Source of the DNA: Acidobacteriaceae bacterium
Lineage (GTDB): Bacteria > Acidobacteriota > Terriglobia > Terriglobales > Acidobacteriaceae
Direction: 5' to 3'
Assembly (NCBI GenBank): GCA_003154055.1
Contig: PMCH01000006.1
Coordinates: forward strand, 1-14,677
Length of the DNA stretch: 14,677 nt
Shown here: in pieces, positions 8,201 through 14,619 of the stretch
How the letters are laid out: every line of letters begins with the position of its first letter
Numbering within the stretch: position 1 is the stretch's first letter
The notes under the pieces: model-generated
Seen by the model: the letters and a program-made list of their open reading frames with translations, nothing else
Databases searched by the model: none
Told to the model about the DNA's origin: nothing
Translations under genes and position numbers: made by a program

Positions 8201-8823
8201 CGGATCATACTCACCGTTTTGTGGCTGCGTTCGTCTATGAACTGCCGGGGAGGAAGATAGGAAATCGCCTGCTGCGCGAAGCGTTTGGAGGATGGCAGAT
8301 GAACTCAATTGTCACCTTCGAATCAGGGGCGCCCACAACGGTTTATAACGGCTACACAAGTTCTTACGACTACATGGGAGATGTTCCCGATCGAACCTGC
8401 AATGGAAATCTCGCGCGTGGGAGCAGAACCTTTACGCGATATTTCAACACCGAATGCTACGTGGAGCCGGCAGCCAGCACAGACCCGTACTACCTTGATC
8501 AAGGGATAACGAACTACGCGGTGCATCGGGGTAACGAAACCCGGAACAGCCTCAGGGGGCCCGGAATCAATAACTGGGATATGGGCCTGCAGAAATCGTT
8601 CCGGCCCTTTGGCGAGGGCCGTGAGTTGCAGTTCCGTGCGGACGCGTTCAACGTCTTCAATCACACCCAGTGGTCCAACATCAACAATGCCGATTGCGGC
8701 AACGGCCCCCACACCTGTTTGGTTGACGACCGTATAAACAGCGGGGCATCAAGCCAGTTTGGATATGTCGGCGGAGCTCGTGCAGGCCGCCACATGCAGT
8801 TGAACATGAGGTTTGTATTCTAG
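5248..8823 (+). CDS. Oar-like TonB-dependent outer-membrane receptor
   Basis: A 1191-residue outer-membrane protein of the large Acidobacteriota Oar/TonB-receptor type, expected to import a bulky ligand, probably a carbohydrate, with energy from TonB. The signal peptide MRRNCRALLFGFSILMATGLLAQ (1-23, written in full MRRNCRALLF...LLAQ) is followed by a carboxypeptidase-regulatory-like Ig fold at about 30-112 (GSVTDPQGAMVAGAKVTL, then AGNYQFSYLIAGQYKVEV). A plug domain follows at about 115-255 (DLPVEGRNYLNFAQILP, YYIDGLDNNDN, EYGRDVGQISVTSKSGTN), then a long beta-barrel ending in NMRFVF, whose terminal Phe suits BAM recognition. The start at 5248 has AGGAGG at 5237-5242, 5 nt upstream. The frame is open back to a TTG at 5119, but that stretch contains the promoter and operator. 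No SusD-like partner follows, as usual for this group. Ligand specificity cannot be read from the sequence. The shared operator ties it to the ADP-ribosylglycohydrolase-like and permease genes. Confidence 0.94.
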   Translation: MRRNCRALLFGFSILMATGLLAQVVTTSTIVGSVTDPQGAMVAGAKVTLRNIGTGVEWKATTDGAGNYQFSYLIAGQYKVEVVKEGFAHTVSTAVALENGTTQRVNIGLKMGQTTETVEVTTAASLVKTDDANVSEVIENKFVRDLPVEGRNYLNFAQILPNFNSGTGDTSRLAWGLASATTSGGAMQLNVGGTEYGVGYYIDGLDNNDNWTEGPVTNVNQDTIQEVKAEVSNYSAEYGRDVGQISVTSKSGTNALHGSVYDTFQNAGINANDPYSNAQGIPRNAFHQNQYGFTVGGPVYIPRVFNGKNKLFFFGSWERLRNRGVGQFTAYVPTTAERGGDFSEWLTRFPGDPRYVIYDPTTYDGATGLRQPFSNNVITNPNANALDYLSHFPLPNGYSSPLEGNFDNYSGNTTAGINNDNYTVRADYNLSNRDIVYFRYSRDTGTRLNEGGLVPELSLGNGPLHRVSTYQAHYVRAFSSSLSNELNVSWTRAENHSNDPAQANAFAKGWIQSLFQNTDTGFAGFTSYDKNLLGISQDATFYVGLGGGFANMGSSLSLGTGEYWYQAIPIFQFSDNVSKTIGRHNLKAGFYLARRYERDNDVIRSVNFTGNYTSSGLNTGDGSGNGIADFITGFVSDMGQRAPVSKGDASLYFGMHEYGMYLNDSWNVAPHLTVSMGLRYDLPIPAYSVNNYWGVLDQKPFDLNGVQDTGWRMTMPGLTPGTNSHPFSADKKDFAPRIGLAYRLGDKTVIRSGYGIFYESGRYKFLDQMFFNSPGYGGVTYSSSSATGDSGMVYYTLPNSAAPTDRWSFPAATTVERGEWPIPLGTAAGTLNPDSDTRTVDAKSWKTTYVQRWSLDVQREVGKAVVATLGYVGSRGTHLPIQYDLNLPAQGTYFDYYGDFLAARPLTAVAPGRWSSINTVRSIRSNNYHAMNAELKVRGWHGVTSQVSYAWSKQMDDFFGQGGENGTHALGGQWHPEWSYGPSDADHTHRFVAAFVYELPGRKIGNRLLREAFGGWQMNSIVTFESGAPTTVYNGYTSSYDYMGDVPDRTCNGNLARGSRTFTRYFNTECYVEPAASTDPYYLDQGITNYAVHRGNETRNSLRGPGINNWDMGLQKSFRPFGEGRELQFRADAFNVFNHTQWSNINNADCGNGPHTCLVDDRINSGASSQFGYVGGARAGRHMQLNMRFVF

Positions 8824-8836
8824 ACGTTGAGGGGGC

Positions 8837-8867
8837 GGCGCGAGCGATCTCCCCCGGCGCTCGCGCC
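8837..8867 (+). terminator. GC-rich hairpin after the receptor
   Basis: GGCGCGAGCG (8837-8846) pairs perfectly with CGCTCGCGCC (8858-8867), a 10-bp stem with an 11-nt loop, starting 13 nt after the receptor stop. No T-run follows, so it may terminate poorly or serve as an RNA-stabilising 3' structure. It separates the receptor from the aldo/keto reductase gene. Confidence 0.5.
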
Positions 8868-9006
8868 CGTCCAGGTGGGCCAGGCTTTGCCATAGGACAC
8901 TTATCACAGAGTATCGACTCCCGGCAGAAAGGGGCAGATTGTCTGGCGCATATCAGCGATTGCACCCCGCATGGCCGAAGCAAGATGAAGCCATGAAGAG
9001 AAAACC

Positions 9007-10068
9007 ATGAGCGAGCATTGCCTTGATGGCAAAAACGCTACCGCTTCCCGTCGCAATTTCCTCAAAACTACCAGCGCCGTGACTGCTGGTGCGCTTGCCG
9101 GCAGCCTGCTCCCCGAATCTGCGGTGGCATCGGCTGCTCCAGCCAGCGCCCCTTTTAATCCCGCCGGCGCCATGCCGACTCGCAACCTCGGGCGTACTGG
9201 CCACCGCGTCGGCATCTTCAGCCTGGGCGGACAGGCCGCCATCGAGCAGCCCAACAACGAAGCGGTAGCTGTGCCCATCATCGAGCGCGCGATCGATCTT
9301 GGCATCAACTACATCGATACCGCCGCCAGCTATGGAGGCAACGAGCGCTGGAGCCAGCGCTACGTAGGGCAGGCGATGAAGCGCCGCCGCAGCCTGACGT
9401 ACCTGGCCAGCAAGACCCATGATCGAACCCGCGATGGCTCGCTCAAATTGCTGGAAGACTCTCTCAAGTTGCTGAACACCGACCACCTCGACGCCTGGCA
9501 GATTCACCACATCGACCACAAAGAGGAAGTCGAGCAGATCTTCGCCAAAGGAGGCGCCATCGAAGCTCTCATCCAGGCGCGCGAGCAGAAAATGGTCCGC
9601 TACCTCGGCGTAACCGGCCACTCCGATCCTGACCCGCTGATGGAGTGCCTCCGGCGCTTCGATTTCGATCAGATCCTGCTGGCTCTCAATGCCGCCGACC
9701 CGCACCACCGCAGCTTCATGGAACACCTGCTGCCCATGGCGGTCGACAAACAAATGGGAATCATCGGCATGAAGATTCCCGCCCGCGGCCGCCTTCTCAA
9801 TTCCTGGCAGCCCGAGAAGAGCAAGGACACGGGTTGGAGCCAGCCTGCCAACAAACCCGGTGTTCTGGTTATGAAAGAAGCCTTTTATTTCGCCCTGAGC
9901 TTGCCCGTGAGCACGGTCATCATCGGATGCGATTCCATCGCCCAACTCGAAGAAAACGTGCAACTCGCCCGCGACTTCACCCCGCTCAGCGAAACTCAAA
10001 TGGCAGGCTTGACCCAACGCACCGAGCCCATTGCAAAGCAGGCGCTTTTCTTCAGGAATTGGGCCTGA
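9007..10068 (+). CDS. Tat-exported aldo/keto reductase
   Basis: A 353-residue NAD(P)-linked aldo/keto reductase carrying a twin-arginine signal: SRRNFLK at 14-20, then a hydrophobic run ending near ASA (41-43). The (beta/alpha)8 domain starts at TRNLGRTGHRVGIFSLGG (58-75). The AKR catalytic tetrad is present: D104 and Y109 in YIDTAASYG, K136 in LASKTHD, and H167 (or H168) in WQIHHID. The C-terminal cofactor region includes VSTVIIGCDSIAQLEENV (301-318). The ATG at 9007 has only a weak purine-rich GAAGAGA upstream. Folded export by Tat fits a protein that binds its nicotinamide cofactor before crossing the membrane. The substrate is unknown; sugars or sugar-derived carbonyls are plausible from the neighbouring GH27 enzyme 175 bp downstream. 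No operator copy like those of the flanking genes is seen before it. Confidence 0.9.
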   Translation: MSEHCLDGKNATASRRNFLKTTSAVTAGALAGSLLPESAVASAAPASAPFNPAGAMPTRNLGRTGHRVGIFSLGGQAAIEQPNNEAVAVPIIERAIDLGINYIDTAASYGGNERWSQRYVGQAMKRRRSLTYLASKTHDRTRDGSLKLLEDSLKLLNTDHLDAWQIHHIDHKEEVEQIFAKGGAIEALIQAREQKMVRYLGVTGHSDPDPLMECLRRFDFDQILLALNAADPHHRSFMEHLLPMAVDKQMGIIGMKIPARGRLLNSWQPEKSKDTGWSQPANKPGVLVMKEAFYFALSLPVSTVIIGCDSIAQLEENVQLARDFTPLSETQMAGLTQRTEPIAKQALFFRNWA

Positions 10069-10161
10069 GGTGAATCGTCACCCTTCCAAGGCCCGCGAAG
10101 CATCGATAACTAATCTTGCTTTAACGTTGTCACGTCCGTGCAGATTAACCGCCTGACAGTC

Positions 10162-10182
10162 GAAAACCCGGCGCGGGTCTTC
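10162..10182. promoter_or_regulatory. Imperfect palindrome upstream of GH27 gene
   Basis: GAAAACCCG-GCG-CGGGTCTTC has arms pairing in 8 of 9 positions (one A/C mismatch) with a 3-nt loop. It lies 62 bp before the GH27 start and about 94 bp after the aldo/keto reductase stop. It could be a terminator for the reductase (a short pyrimidine run follows) or an operator. It is unlike the TTTGAAA-type element of the other genes. Confidence 0.3.
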
Positions 10183-10243
10183 GCCATTTGAAGCGGGGTC
10201 GAGGGGAATTTGAGTTCTGGCTTTACGTTCATAGGAGAGTGAA

Positions 10244-11458
10244 ATGATTTCGATCGCAATGATTTACGGCGCATCACTGCAAGGTAAATCTGTGAAGAAT
10301 TTCAGAAGTCTGCTAATCGCCGGACTGCTGTTTGCACCGCTCCTGCTCACGCCCTGCGCCGCGCAGTCCTCCGCTGGCTTTGCCACTTCGAAGCTGGCTC
10401 AGACTCCACCCATGGGCTGGAACAGCTGGAACAAGTTTGCCTGCGATGTCAGCGAGCGTTTGATCCGGGAGACTGCCGACGCCATGGTCAGCAGCGGCAT
10501 GAAGGCTGCCGGCTACCAGTACGTGAATATCGACGACTGCTGGCAAGGCAGCCGCGACGCCCAGGGAAACATGGTTGCCGATCCCGCAAGGTTCCCTTCC
10601 GGGATCAAGGCACTGGCTGACGATATTCACAGCAAGGGCTTGAAGCTCGGAATCTATACCGACGCGGGCACGCTCACCTGCGAAGGACGTCCTGGCATCC
10701 TGAACCACGAGTTGCAAGACATGAAAACGTACGCCGCTTGGGGCGTCGACTACATAAAGATCGATTGGTGCAACACCGATGGGCTGGACTCGGAAGTCCA
10801 GTACACGAAAATACGGGACGCAATCGCCAAGGCGGGGCGTCCCATCGTATTCAGCATCTGCAATTGGAGCATCGACGCACCCTGGCGCTGGGCACCCGCC
10901 ATTAGCAACCTGTGGCGAACCACGGGAGACATCAAGGACAATTACAGTCGCATGGCCGAGATCGGCTTTTTGCAAAATGGCCTGGAGAAATTTTCCGGCC
11001 CGGGGCACTGGAACGATCCCGACATGCTGGAAGTCGGCAATGGCGGGATGACGCGGGATGAATATCGAACCCACATGGCGCTCTGGGCTATTCTGGCCGC
11101 GCCGCTGATCGCGGGAAACGATTTGCGCACGATGACGCCCGAGACAAAAGATCTCCTCACCAACTCCGAAGTGATTGCCGTCGATCAGGATCCCAAAGGA
11201 ATACAAGGCCGCCGCGTTTGGGGAGAGGGCCCGCTTGAGATCTGGGTTAAGCCGCTCGCCGATGGCAGCCAGGCCGTGGGGCTATTCAACCGCACCGAAG
11301 GTCCATTCAAGATGAAATTGGACGCCCACATGATCGGGGCCAAGTCTTCGGCAAGATTGCGCGATCTACTGGACCACAGAGACCTGGGCACAATCAAAGA
11401 CTCGTTTACTGCGGAAGTGCCGAAACATGGAGTCGTGATGTTACGAGTTTCGCAATAG
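10244..11458 (+). CDS. Exported GH27 alpha-galactosidase-type glycoside hydrolase
   Basis: A 404-residue retaining glycoside hydrolase of family 27 (clan GH-D), most likely removing terminal alpha-D-galactosyl residues; alpha-N-acetylgalactosaminidase or beta-L-arabinopyranosidase activity is also known in the family. The N-terminus carries a signal sequence with hydrophobic core 22-36 and likely cleavage after CAA (38-40). The mature part begins with the family signature TPPMGWNSWNKFACDVSE (54-71). YVNIDDCW is at 93-100, and the nucleophile is D174 in YIKIDWCNTDG. The acid/base is an Asp of PGHWNDPDMLEVGN (253-266), probably D260. The C-terminal beta-domain ends HGVVMLRVSQ. Start at 10244 is supported by AGGAGAG at 10233-10239, 4 nt upstream. 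A GTG at 10292 would give a shorter signal but has weaker support. Length is normal for a bacterial GH27 without extra binding modules. It converges on the next gene. Confidence 0.94.
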   Translation: MISIAMIYGASLQGKSVKNFRSLLIAGLLFAPLLLTPCAAQSSAGFATSKLAQTPPMGWNSWNKFACDVSERLIRETADAMVSSGMKAAGYQYVNIDDCWQGSRDAQGNMVADPARFPSGIKALADDIHSKGLKLGIYTDAGTLTCEGRPGILNHELQDMKTYAAWGVDYIKIDWCNTDGLDSEVQYTKIRDAIAKAGRPIVFSICNWSIDAPWRWAPAISNLWRTTGDIKDNYSRMAEIGFLQNGLEKFSGPGHWNDPDMLEVGNGGMTRDEYRTHMALWAILAAPLIAGNDLRTMTPETKDLLTNSEVIAVDQDPKGIQGRRVWGEGPLEIWVKPLADGSQAVGLFNRTEGPFKMKLDAHMIGAKSSARLRDLLDHRDLGTIKDSFTAEVPKHGVVMLRVSQ

Positions 11459-11502
11459 CGTTGCGTGGTTGCAATCTCTTGCCGCGCCATTTCGAACTCC
11501 AG

Positions 11503-11523
11503 CTTCGGCCTACACATCCGAAG
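11503..11523. terminator. Small hairpin between convergent genes
   Basis: CTTCGG (11503-11508) pairs with CCGAAG (11518-11523) across a 9-nt loop, midway in the 94-bp gap between the stops of the GH27 gene and the ADP-ribosylglycohydrolase-like gene. The position suits a bidirectional terminator, but the stem is short and has no T-run on either side. Confidence 0.3.
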
Positions 11524-11552
11524 TGCTCGGAACGTAAACACCTCGATTACGT

Positions 11553-13148
11553 CTAATCCACATTCACCGATCGCCAATAGGCCGACCCCGGAATGGCGTT
11601 CGGGACCAGCGCTTGGTAAAGCCTGAGCTTCACCGTCTTGCCCGCGTATTTCGACAGGTCTACGTCCATCGCGGTCCAGTTCGGGACGGCGAACGCGGCA
11701 TTCGGCGGAACGTCTTTGGCTACGATGGTCTCCTCTGCGCCAATGATCTCCGTCTTCAGGTTGTCATCGTCCACGAAAACCTGCAGCTGCCATGAACGGT
11801 ACTTCAGCGACCCGATCTCCAGGTGCAGTTTTGCGCCGCCCGACGGGATCGTTACCGTGCGCTCCAGCATGCAGGGTCTTGTAACGCGCGGAAAAGTCAC
11901 CAGCACGTTTCCGTCGAGGTAGGTCGTGCCATTACCACCGCGGCCGGCGCCTTCCAGCCGCCAGTCGGGATTCCAAAGCGCGCCGTAGTCATTGATGTCG
12001 AAGTATTCAAGCGGCTGCGTTACGACTGCCTGCTTTGGAATGATGAGCGTATCGCCCTGCACCCGGGCACCGTTGGCGAGCAGGTGTTTCAGGCCGATGT
12101 CCGCCACACGGCCCGCCAGATCGTCAATCCGTTCGTCGATCGTTCGTCCAAGCTTCAGCGGCCCCATATGGTCGCCGTAGACGCGGTTGTGCAGCGGTTC
12201 GAGAAACTGCGTGGGAATTACCTTGAAGCCCCGCATCGCGCCCACCAACGCCGCCACATTGGCTGCGTTGCAGTCGGCATCGGTGAAATCGCCCGCCTGC
12301 GTCACAATATTGATGCTCTTCAGGAAATCGCCCTCGCCAAAAAGGATTCCGAGAGCCACCAGCGCGCCGTTGGGAACAGCATTGTTCACCTGCGGATAAT
12401 CCGGCCTCCATCGAGCCTCGCTCTCCGCCGCTATTTGCCGCCAGGGCTTGCCCTGCTCGTAACTCGTGAGCACAAAATCGATGGCTTTGCGGTAACTCGA
12501 TCGCGGATCGATCAGTTGAGCGGCCTGCCGCACAATCTTGACGGGATCCTTCTCAAAAAACGCTTCGCTGATACAGGCCGAAACAAACACCGAACCGTCC
12601 GAACCCTCGGCATACCCGTTGATGTGCGAGTACTTGCGCGCGGTCGCGCCGACCAGGTTGATCATGCCGGGCGTGATCATCCCGTAGATGTCCGAAGAAA
12701 ACTGCGGGCCAATGGTATGAAACCAGCGATTGTAACGAGGGCTGCCCGTGTCCGGCGGCTTGATGCCGCGCTCCAGCGCCAGGCGCGCTTGCTCGCTCGA
12801 CCCCCAGGTACCGGCGTGATACTCCTTCCACATGTCACCGAGTTGCTCGACCGTCATGTTGATGCCGAAGCGCTCAAAGCCGTAGAGCGCGACCATTTCG
12901 TAGTAATAATCGTCGTCGACTACCGCGTTATCGTAATGATTAATGAAGTGGTCGAGTTCGATGAAATTGCGCGCCTGGCCTTCGAAGTTGAAGCCGTAGG
13001 AGGCGCCGACAATCTGTCCCGCCCAGGCTCCATCTACCTTGTCGCGGTACTCCGCGACCTTAATGCGGCGGTCCGCCGCCTGCAACGCGAGGGTAGAGAA
13101 CGTGAAACACAATACAAGTATCGGCGCCCAGAAAAGTCCCTTATACAT
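11553..13148 (-). CDS. Exported ADP-ribosylglycohydrolase-fold protein with C-terminal beta domain
   Basis: A 531-residue predicted secreted protein. The signal peptide MYKGLFWAPILVLCFTFSTL...LQA is cut near residue 24. Residues about 34-360 look like the ADP-ribosylglycohydrolase (ADP_ribosyl_GH) fold: an opening YRDKVDGAWAGQIVGASYG (34-52), an acidic DDDYYYEM (78-85) where the family has its first metal ligands, and DFTDADCNAANVAALVGAMRG (288-307; key residues D290, D292, N294), a variant of the family's D-x-D-[ST]-N-A motif with Cys in place of Ser/Thr. Residues about 400-531 form a beta-rich domain (YLDGNVLVTFP, MDVDLSKYAGKTVKLRLYQ) resembling carbohydrate-binding sandwiches. Start 13148 has GAGG at 13155-13158, 6 nt upstream; the GTG at 13154 abuts it and is unlikely. 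Export makes removal of ADP-ribose from proteins less likely than cleavage of a nucleoside or other glycoside. The promoter, operator, permease and ribokinase next door support sugar release. The reaction is inferred. Confidence 0.85.
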   Translation of the reverse strand: MYKGLFWAPILVLCFTFSTLALQAADRRIKVAEYRDKVDGAWAGQIVGASYGFNFEGQARNFIELDHFINHYDNAVVDDDYYYEMVALYGFERFGINMTVEQLGDMWKEYHAGTWGSSEQARLALERGIKPPDTGSPRYNRWFHTIGPQFSSDIYGMITPGMINLVGATARKYSHINGYAEGSDGSVFVSACISEAFFEKDPVKIVRQAAQLIDPRSSYRKAIDFVLTSYEQGKPWRQIAAESEARWRPDYPQVNNAVPNGALVALGILFGEGDFLKSINIVTQAGDFTDADCNAANVAALVGAMRGFKVIPTQFLEPLHNRVYGDHMGPLKLGRTIDERIDDLAGRVADIGLKHLLANGARVQGDTLIIPKQAVVTQPLEYFDINDYGALWNPDWRLEGAGRGGNGTTYLDGNVLVTFPRVTRPCMLERTVTIPSGGAKLHLEIGSLKYRSWQLQVFVDDDNLKTEIIGAEETIVAKDVPPNAAFAVPNWTAMDVDLSKYAGKTVKLRLYQALVPNAIPGSAYWRSVNVD

Positions 13149-13176
13149 GCACACCTCGTCGCGAACCTGCGTCCAA

Positions 13177-13192
13177 CCTAAAAGGTTTCAAA
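13177..13192. promoter_or_regulatory. Operator copy before the ADP-ribosylglycohydrolase-like gene
   Basis: CCTAAAAGGTTTCAAA matches the receptor operator at 5161-5176 in 13 of 16 positions, including twelve in a row (AAAGGTTTCAAA). On the minus strand it begins exactly 13 nt after the predicted -10 box, the same spacing as at the receptor, and ends 28 nt before the start codon. Confidence 0.55.
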
Positions 13193-13205
13193 ACTTTACT
13201 TTTTG

Positions 13206-13235
13206 AAGCTACTGCTCTCCTCGCTTCCTTGTCAA
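13206..13235 (-). promoter_or_regulatory. Promoter of the ADP-ribosylglycohydrolase-like gene
   Basis: Read on the minus strand, a perfect TTGACA (13235-13230) is followed by an 18-bp spacer and TAGCTT (13211-13206). The -10 box is only 3/6 to the TATAAT consensus. It is the same TAGNTT type seen at the receptor (TAGATT) and permease (TAGTTT) promoters, which raises confidence. Confidence 0.5.
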
Positions 13236-13351
13236 AGAGTTTCTTCGCGCCCAATGAGTCAGCGGTCAGAGCCTGAAGGGAACAGGCATTACCGGAGAAA
13301 TACGGCGCGGGCGTCGCGTGTTTTTCTGCCAAGAGTAAAGGCAAATTGGAC

Positions 13352-13380
13352 TTGACACCGCCCGGGGAGGAAGGTAGTTT
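13352..13380 (+). promoter_or_regulatory. Promoter of the permease-ribokinase genes
   Basis: A perfect TTGACA (13352-13357), a 17-bp spacer and TAGTTT (13375-13380). The predicted start of transcription is near 13387, leaving a leader of about 188 nt before the permease ATG. It is divergent from the promoter of the ADP-ribosylglycohydrolase-like gene, with the two -35 boxes 116 bp apart. Confidence 0.55.
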
Positions 13381-13407
13381 GAAATGTTAGAAATAAATCG
13401 TTTCAAC
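13378..13407. promoter_or_regulatory. Operator-like region before the permease
   Basis: TTTGAAATGTTAGAAA (13378-13393) matches the receptor operator at 13 of 16 positions and overlaps the -10 box. A second, weaker match (10/16) with the half-site CGTTTCAA lies directly after it at 13392-13407. Either or both could bind the same repressor and block transcription. Confidence 0.45.
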
Positions 13408-13416
13408 GTTTGGCTC

Positions 13417-13525
13417 GGCAACCGTTGCCCCCTTTTCAGAAGGGTCCTCGTGATCTGGACGGTGGCTGATGGTTACTTCGAGGCAACCGCAGGTTCCCCG
13501 GTCGCGGATGTGCGACGGGAAACCC
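13417..13525 (+). promoter_or_regulatory. Structured leader of the permease transcript
   Basis: The approx. 188-nt leader contains three palindromes. GGCAAC-C-GTTGCC (13417-13429) is a perfect DNA palindrome. CCCTT-TTCAG-AAGGG (13430-13444) has a 5-bp stem. At 13492-13524 GGTT-CCCG-TCGC pairs with GCGA-CGGG-AACC, 12 pairs with one C/A mismatch and one bulged G around a 6-nt loop. No known riboswitch consensus is recognised. Confidence 0.3.
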
Positions 13526-13574
13526 GCAACCATGATTACCACGAGTGGAACAGATCAACCGCCGAGGAGGGTGT

Positions 13575-14570
13575 ATGTATCAGCCGGAAGCGTACGCGAT
13601 CGCTTTGCTCTTCATGGTCGGAAGTATGCTGTGCTGGGGATCGTGGGCGAATACCATGAAACTTACCCCCGGGTATGCCTTTCAGTTGTTCTACTGGGAC
13701 TACATCCTTGGCATATTGGCAGCCAGCGTTTTATGGGGAGTCACTCTGGGGAGTAGCGGTGGCGGAGATCTTTCCTTTTTCAATAACCTGCGCCAGGCGG
13801 ATACGCTTCATCTTACCTATGCCCTCCTCGGCGGCGTTATCTTCAATGTGGCTAACCTCCTCCTGGTGGCAGCCATCGACATCGCCGGGCTCGCCGTTGC
13901 CTTCCCCGTGGGCATTGGGCTCGCGCTGGTGGTCGGTGTCTTGCTGAATTTCATTATTTCTCCGAAAGGCAACTCGGTTCTCCTCTTCGGCGGAGTTGCC
14001 CTCGTAGTCACAGCGATCGTGTTGAATGCGATGGCCTATCGCCGGCGCGAGGTGGAACGCCGGACCTTGAGCGCGCGGGGCATAAAAATTGCCGTCGCCT
14101 GTGGCATTCTGATGGGACTGTTCTATCCCTTTGTCGCCAAGGCGACCACGGGCGAACGCTCTCTCGGACCCTATGCGGTGGCGTTTGTTTTTGCGGTCGG
14201 TACGGCCCTTTGTGCGATTCCTGTGAATTACTTCTTCATGCGTTATCCACTCACCGGTAGCGCTCCCGTAAGTATGAAAGGATATTTTTCGGCCAGACCG
14301 TCCTGGCATCTGTGGGGAGTGATTGGAGGTTCGATCTGGTGCACGGGAACTACCTTGAACTTCGTTGCCTCGCACGCGCAAATCATCGGACCTGCCATCT
14401 CTTACGCGATTGGCCAGGGCGCCACCATGGTATCGGCGATCTGGGGCGTCTTCATTTGGAAAGAGTTTGCTCAGGCCCCACCCAACGCGAAGAAATTAAT
14501 ACCTCTGATGTTTATCTTCTTCTTAGTGGGGCTGGGGGCTATTGCGGTTGCGCCCGTAGTTGGCCAATAG
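13575..14570 (+). CDS. GRP/DMT-type sugar permease, ten helices
   Basis: A 331-residue integral inner-membrane transporter of the drug/metabolite superfamily, closest in appearance to the glucose/ribose porter (GRP) group, which imports free sugars. Ten hydrophobic segments can be placed at about 5-25, 39-58, 80-100, 103-125, 134-154, 170-188, 198-220, 244-264, 270-295 and 308-329. Helix 1 holds MLCWGSWANTMKL (18-30) and helix 2 begins FQLFYWDYILG (36-46), both characteristic of this group; the two halves each hold five helices. The start at 13575 has AGGAGG at 13565-13570, 4 nt upstream; the frame extends ten codons further but without a better site. Databases often label such proteins multidrug DMT permease, but here the ribokinase 49 bp downstream, apparently in the same transcript, and the shared operator favour sugar import, with ribose the first candidate. 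Confidence 0.85.
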   Translation: MYQPEAYAIALLFMVGSMLCWGSWANTMKLTPGYAFQLFYWDYILGILAASVLWGVTLGSSGGGDLSFFNNLRQADTLHLTYALLGGVIFNVANLLLVAAIDIAGLAVAFPVGIGLALVVGVLLNFIISPKGNSVLLFGGVALVVTAIVLNAMAYRRREVERRTLSARGIKIAVACGILMGLFYPFVAKATTGERSLGPYAVAFVFAVGTALCAIPVNYFFMRYPLTGSAPVSMKGYFSARPSWHLWGVIGGSIWCTGTTLNFVASHAQIIGPAISYAIGQGATMVSAIWGVFIWKEFAQAPPNAKKLIPLMFIFFLVGLGAIAVAPVVGQ

Positions 14571-14619
14571 GTACCCGGTGAAATGAAACGGGCGAAGTGA
14601 TAGCCAAGGGTGGAACAAA

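Noticed and set aside
8953..10017. Long minus-strand open frame (354 codons) opposite the aldo/keto reductase
   Set aside because: It is a shadow of a GC-rich gene: the plus strand has the complete AKR tetrad and Tat signal, and the antisense translation shows no family.
11823..13181. Long plus-strand open frame (452 codons) opposite the ADP-ribosylglycohydrolase-like gene
   Set aside because: The minus strand carries family motifs, a signal peptide and a well-placed Shine-Dalgarno. The plus-strand product is Arg/Val-rich with no recognisable domain.
13384..13659. Small ORF of 91 codons overlapping the permease start
   Set aside because: It covers operator, leader and the first permease codons in another frame, has no Shine-Dalgarno and has no recognisable product.
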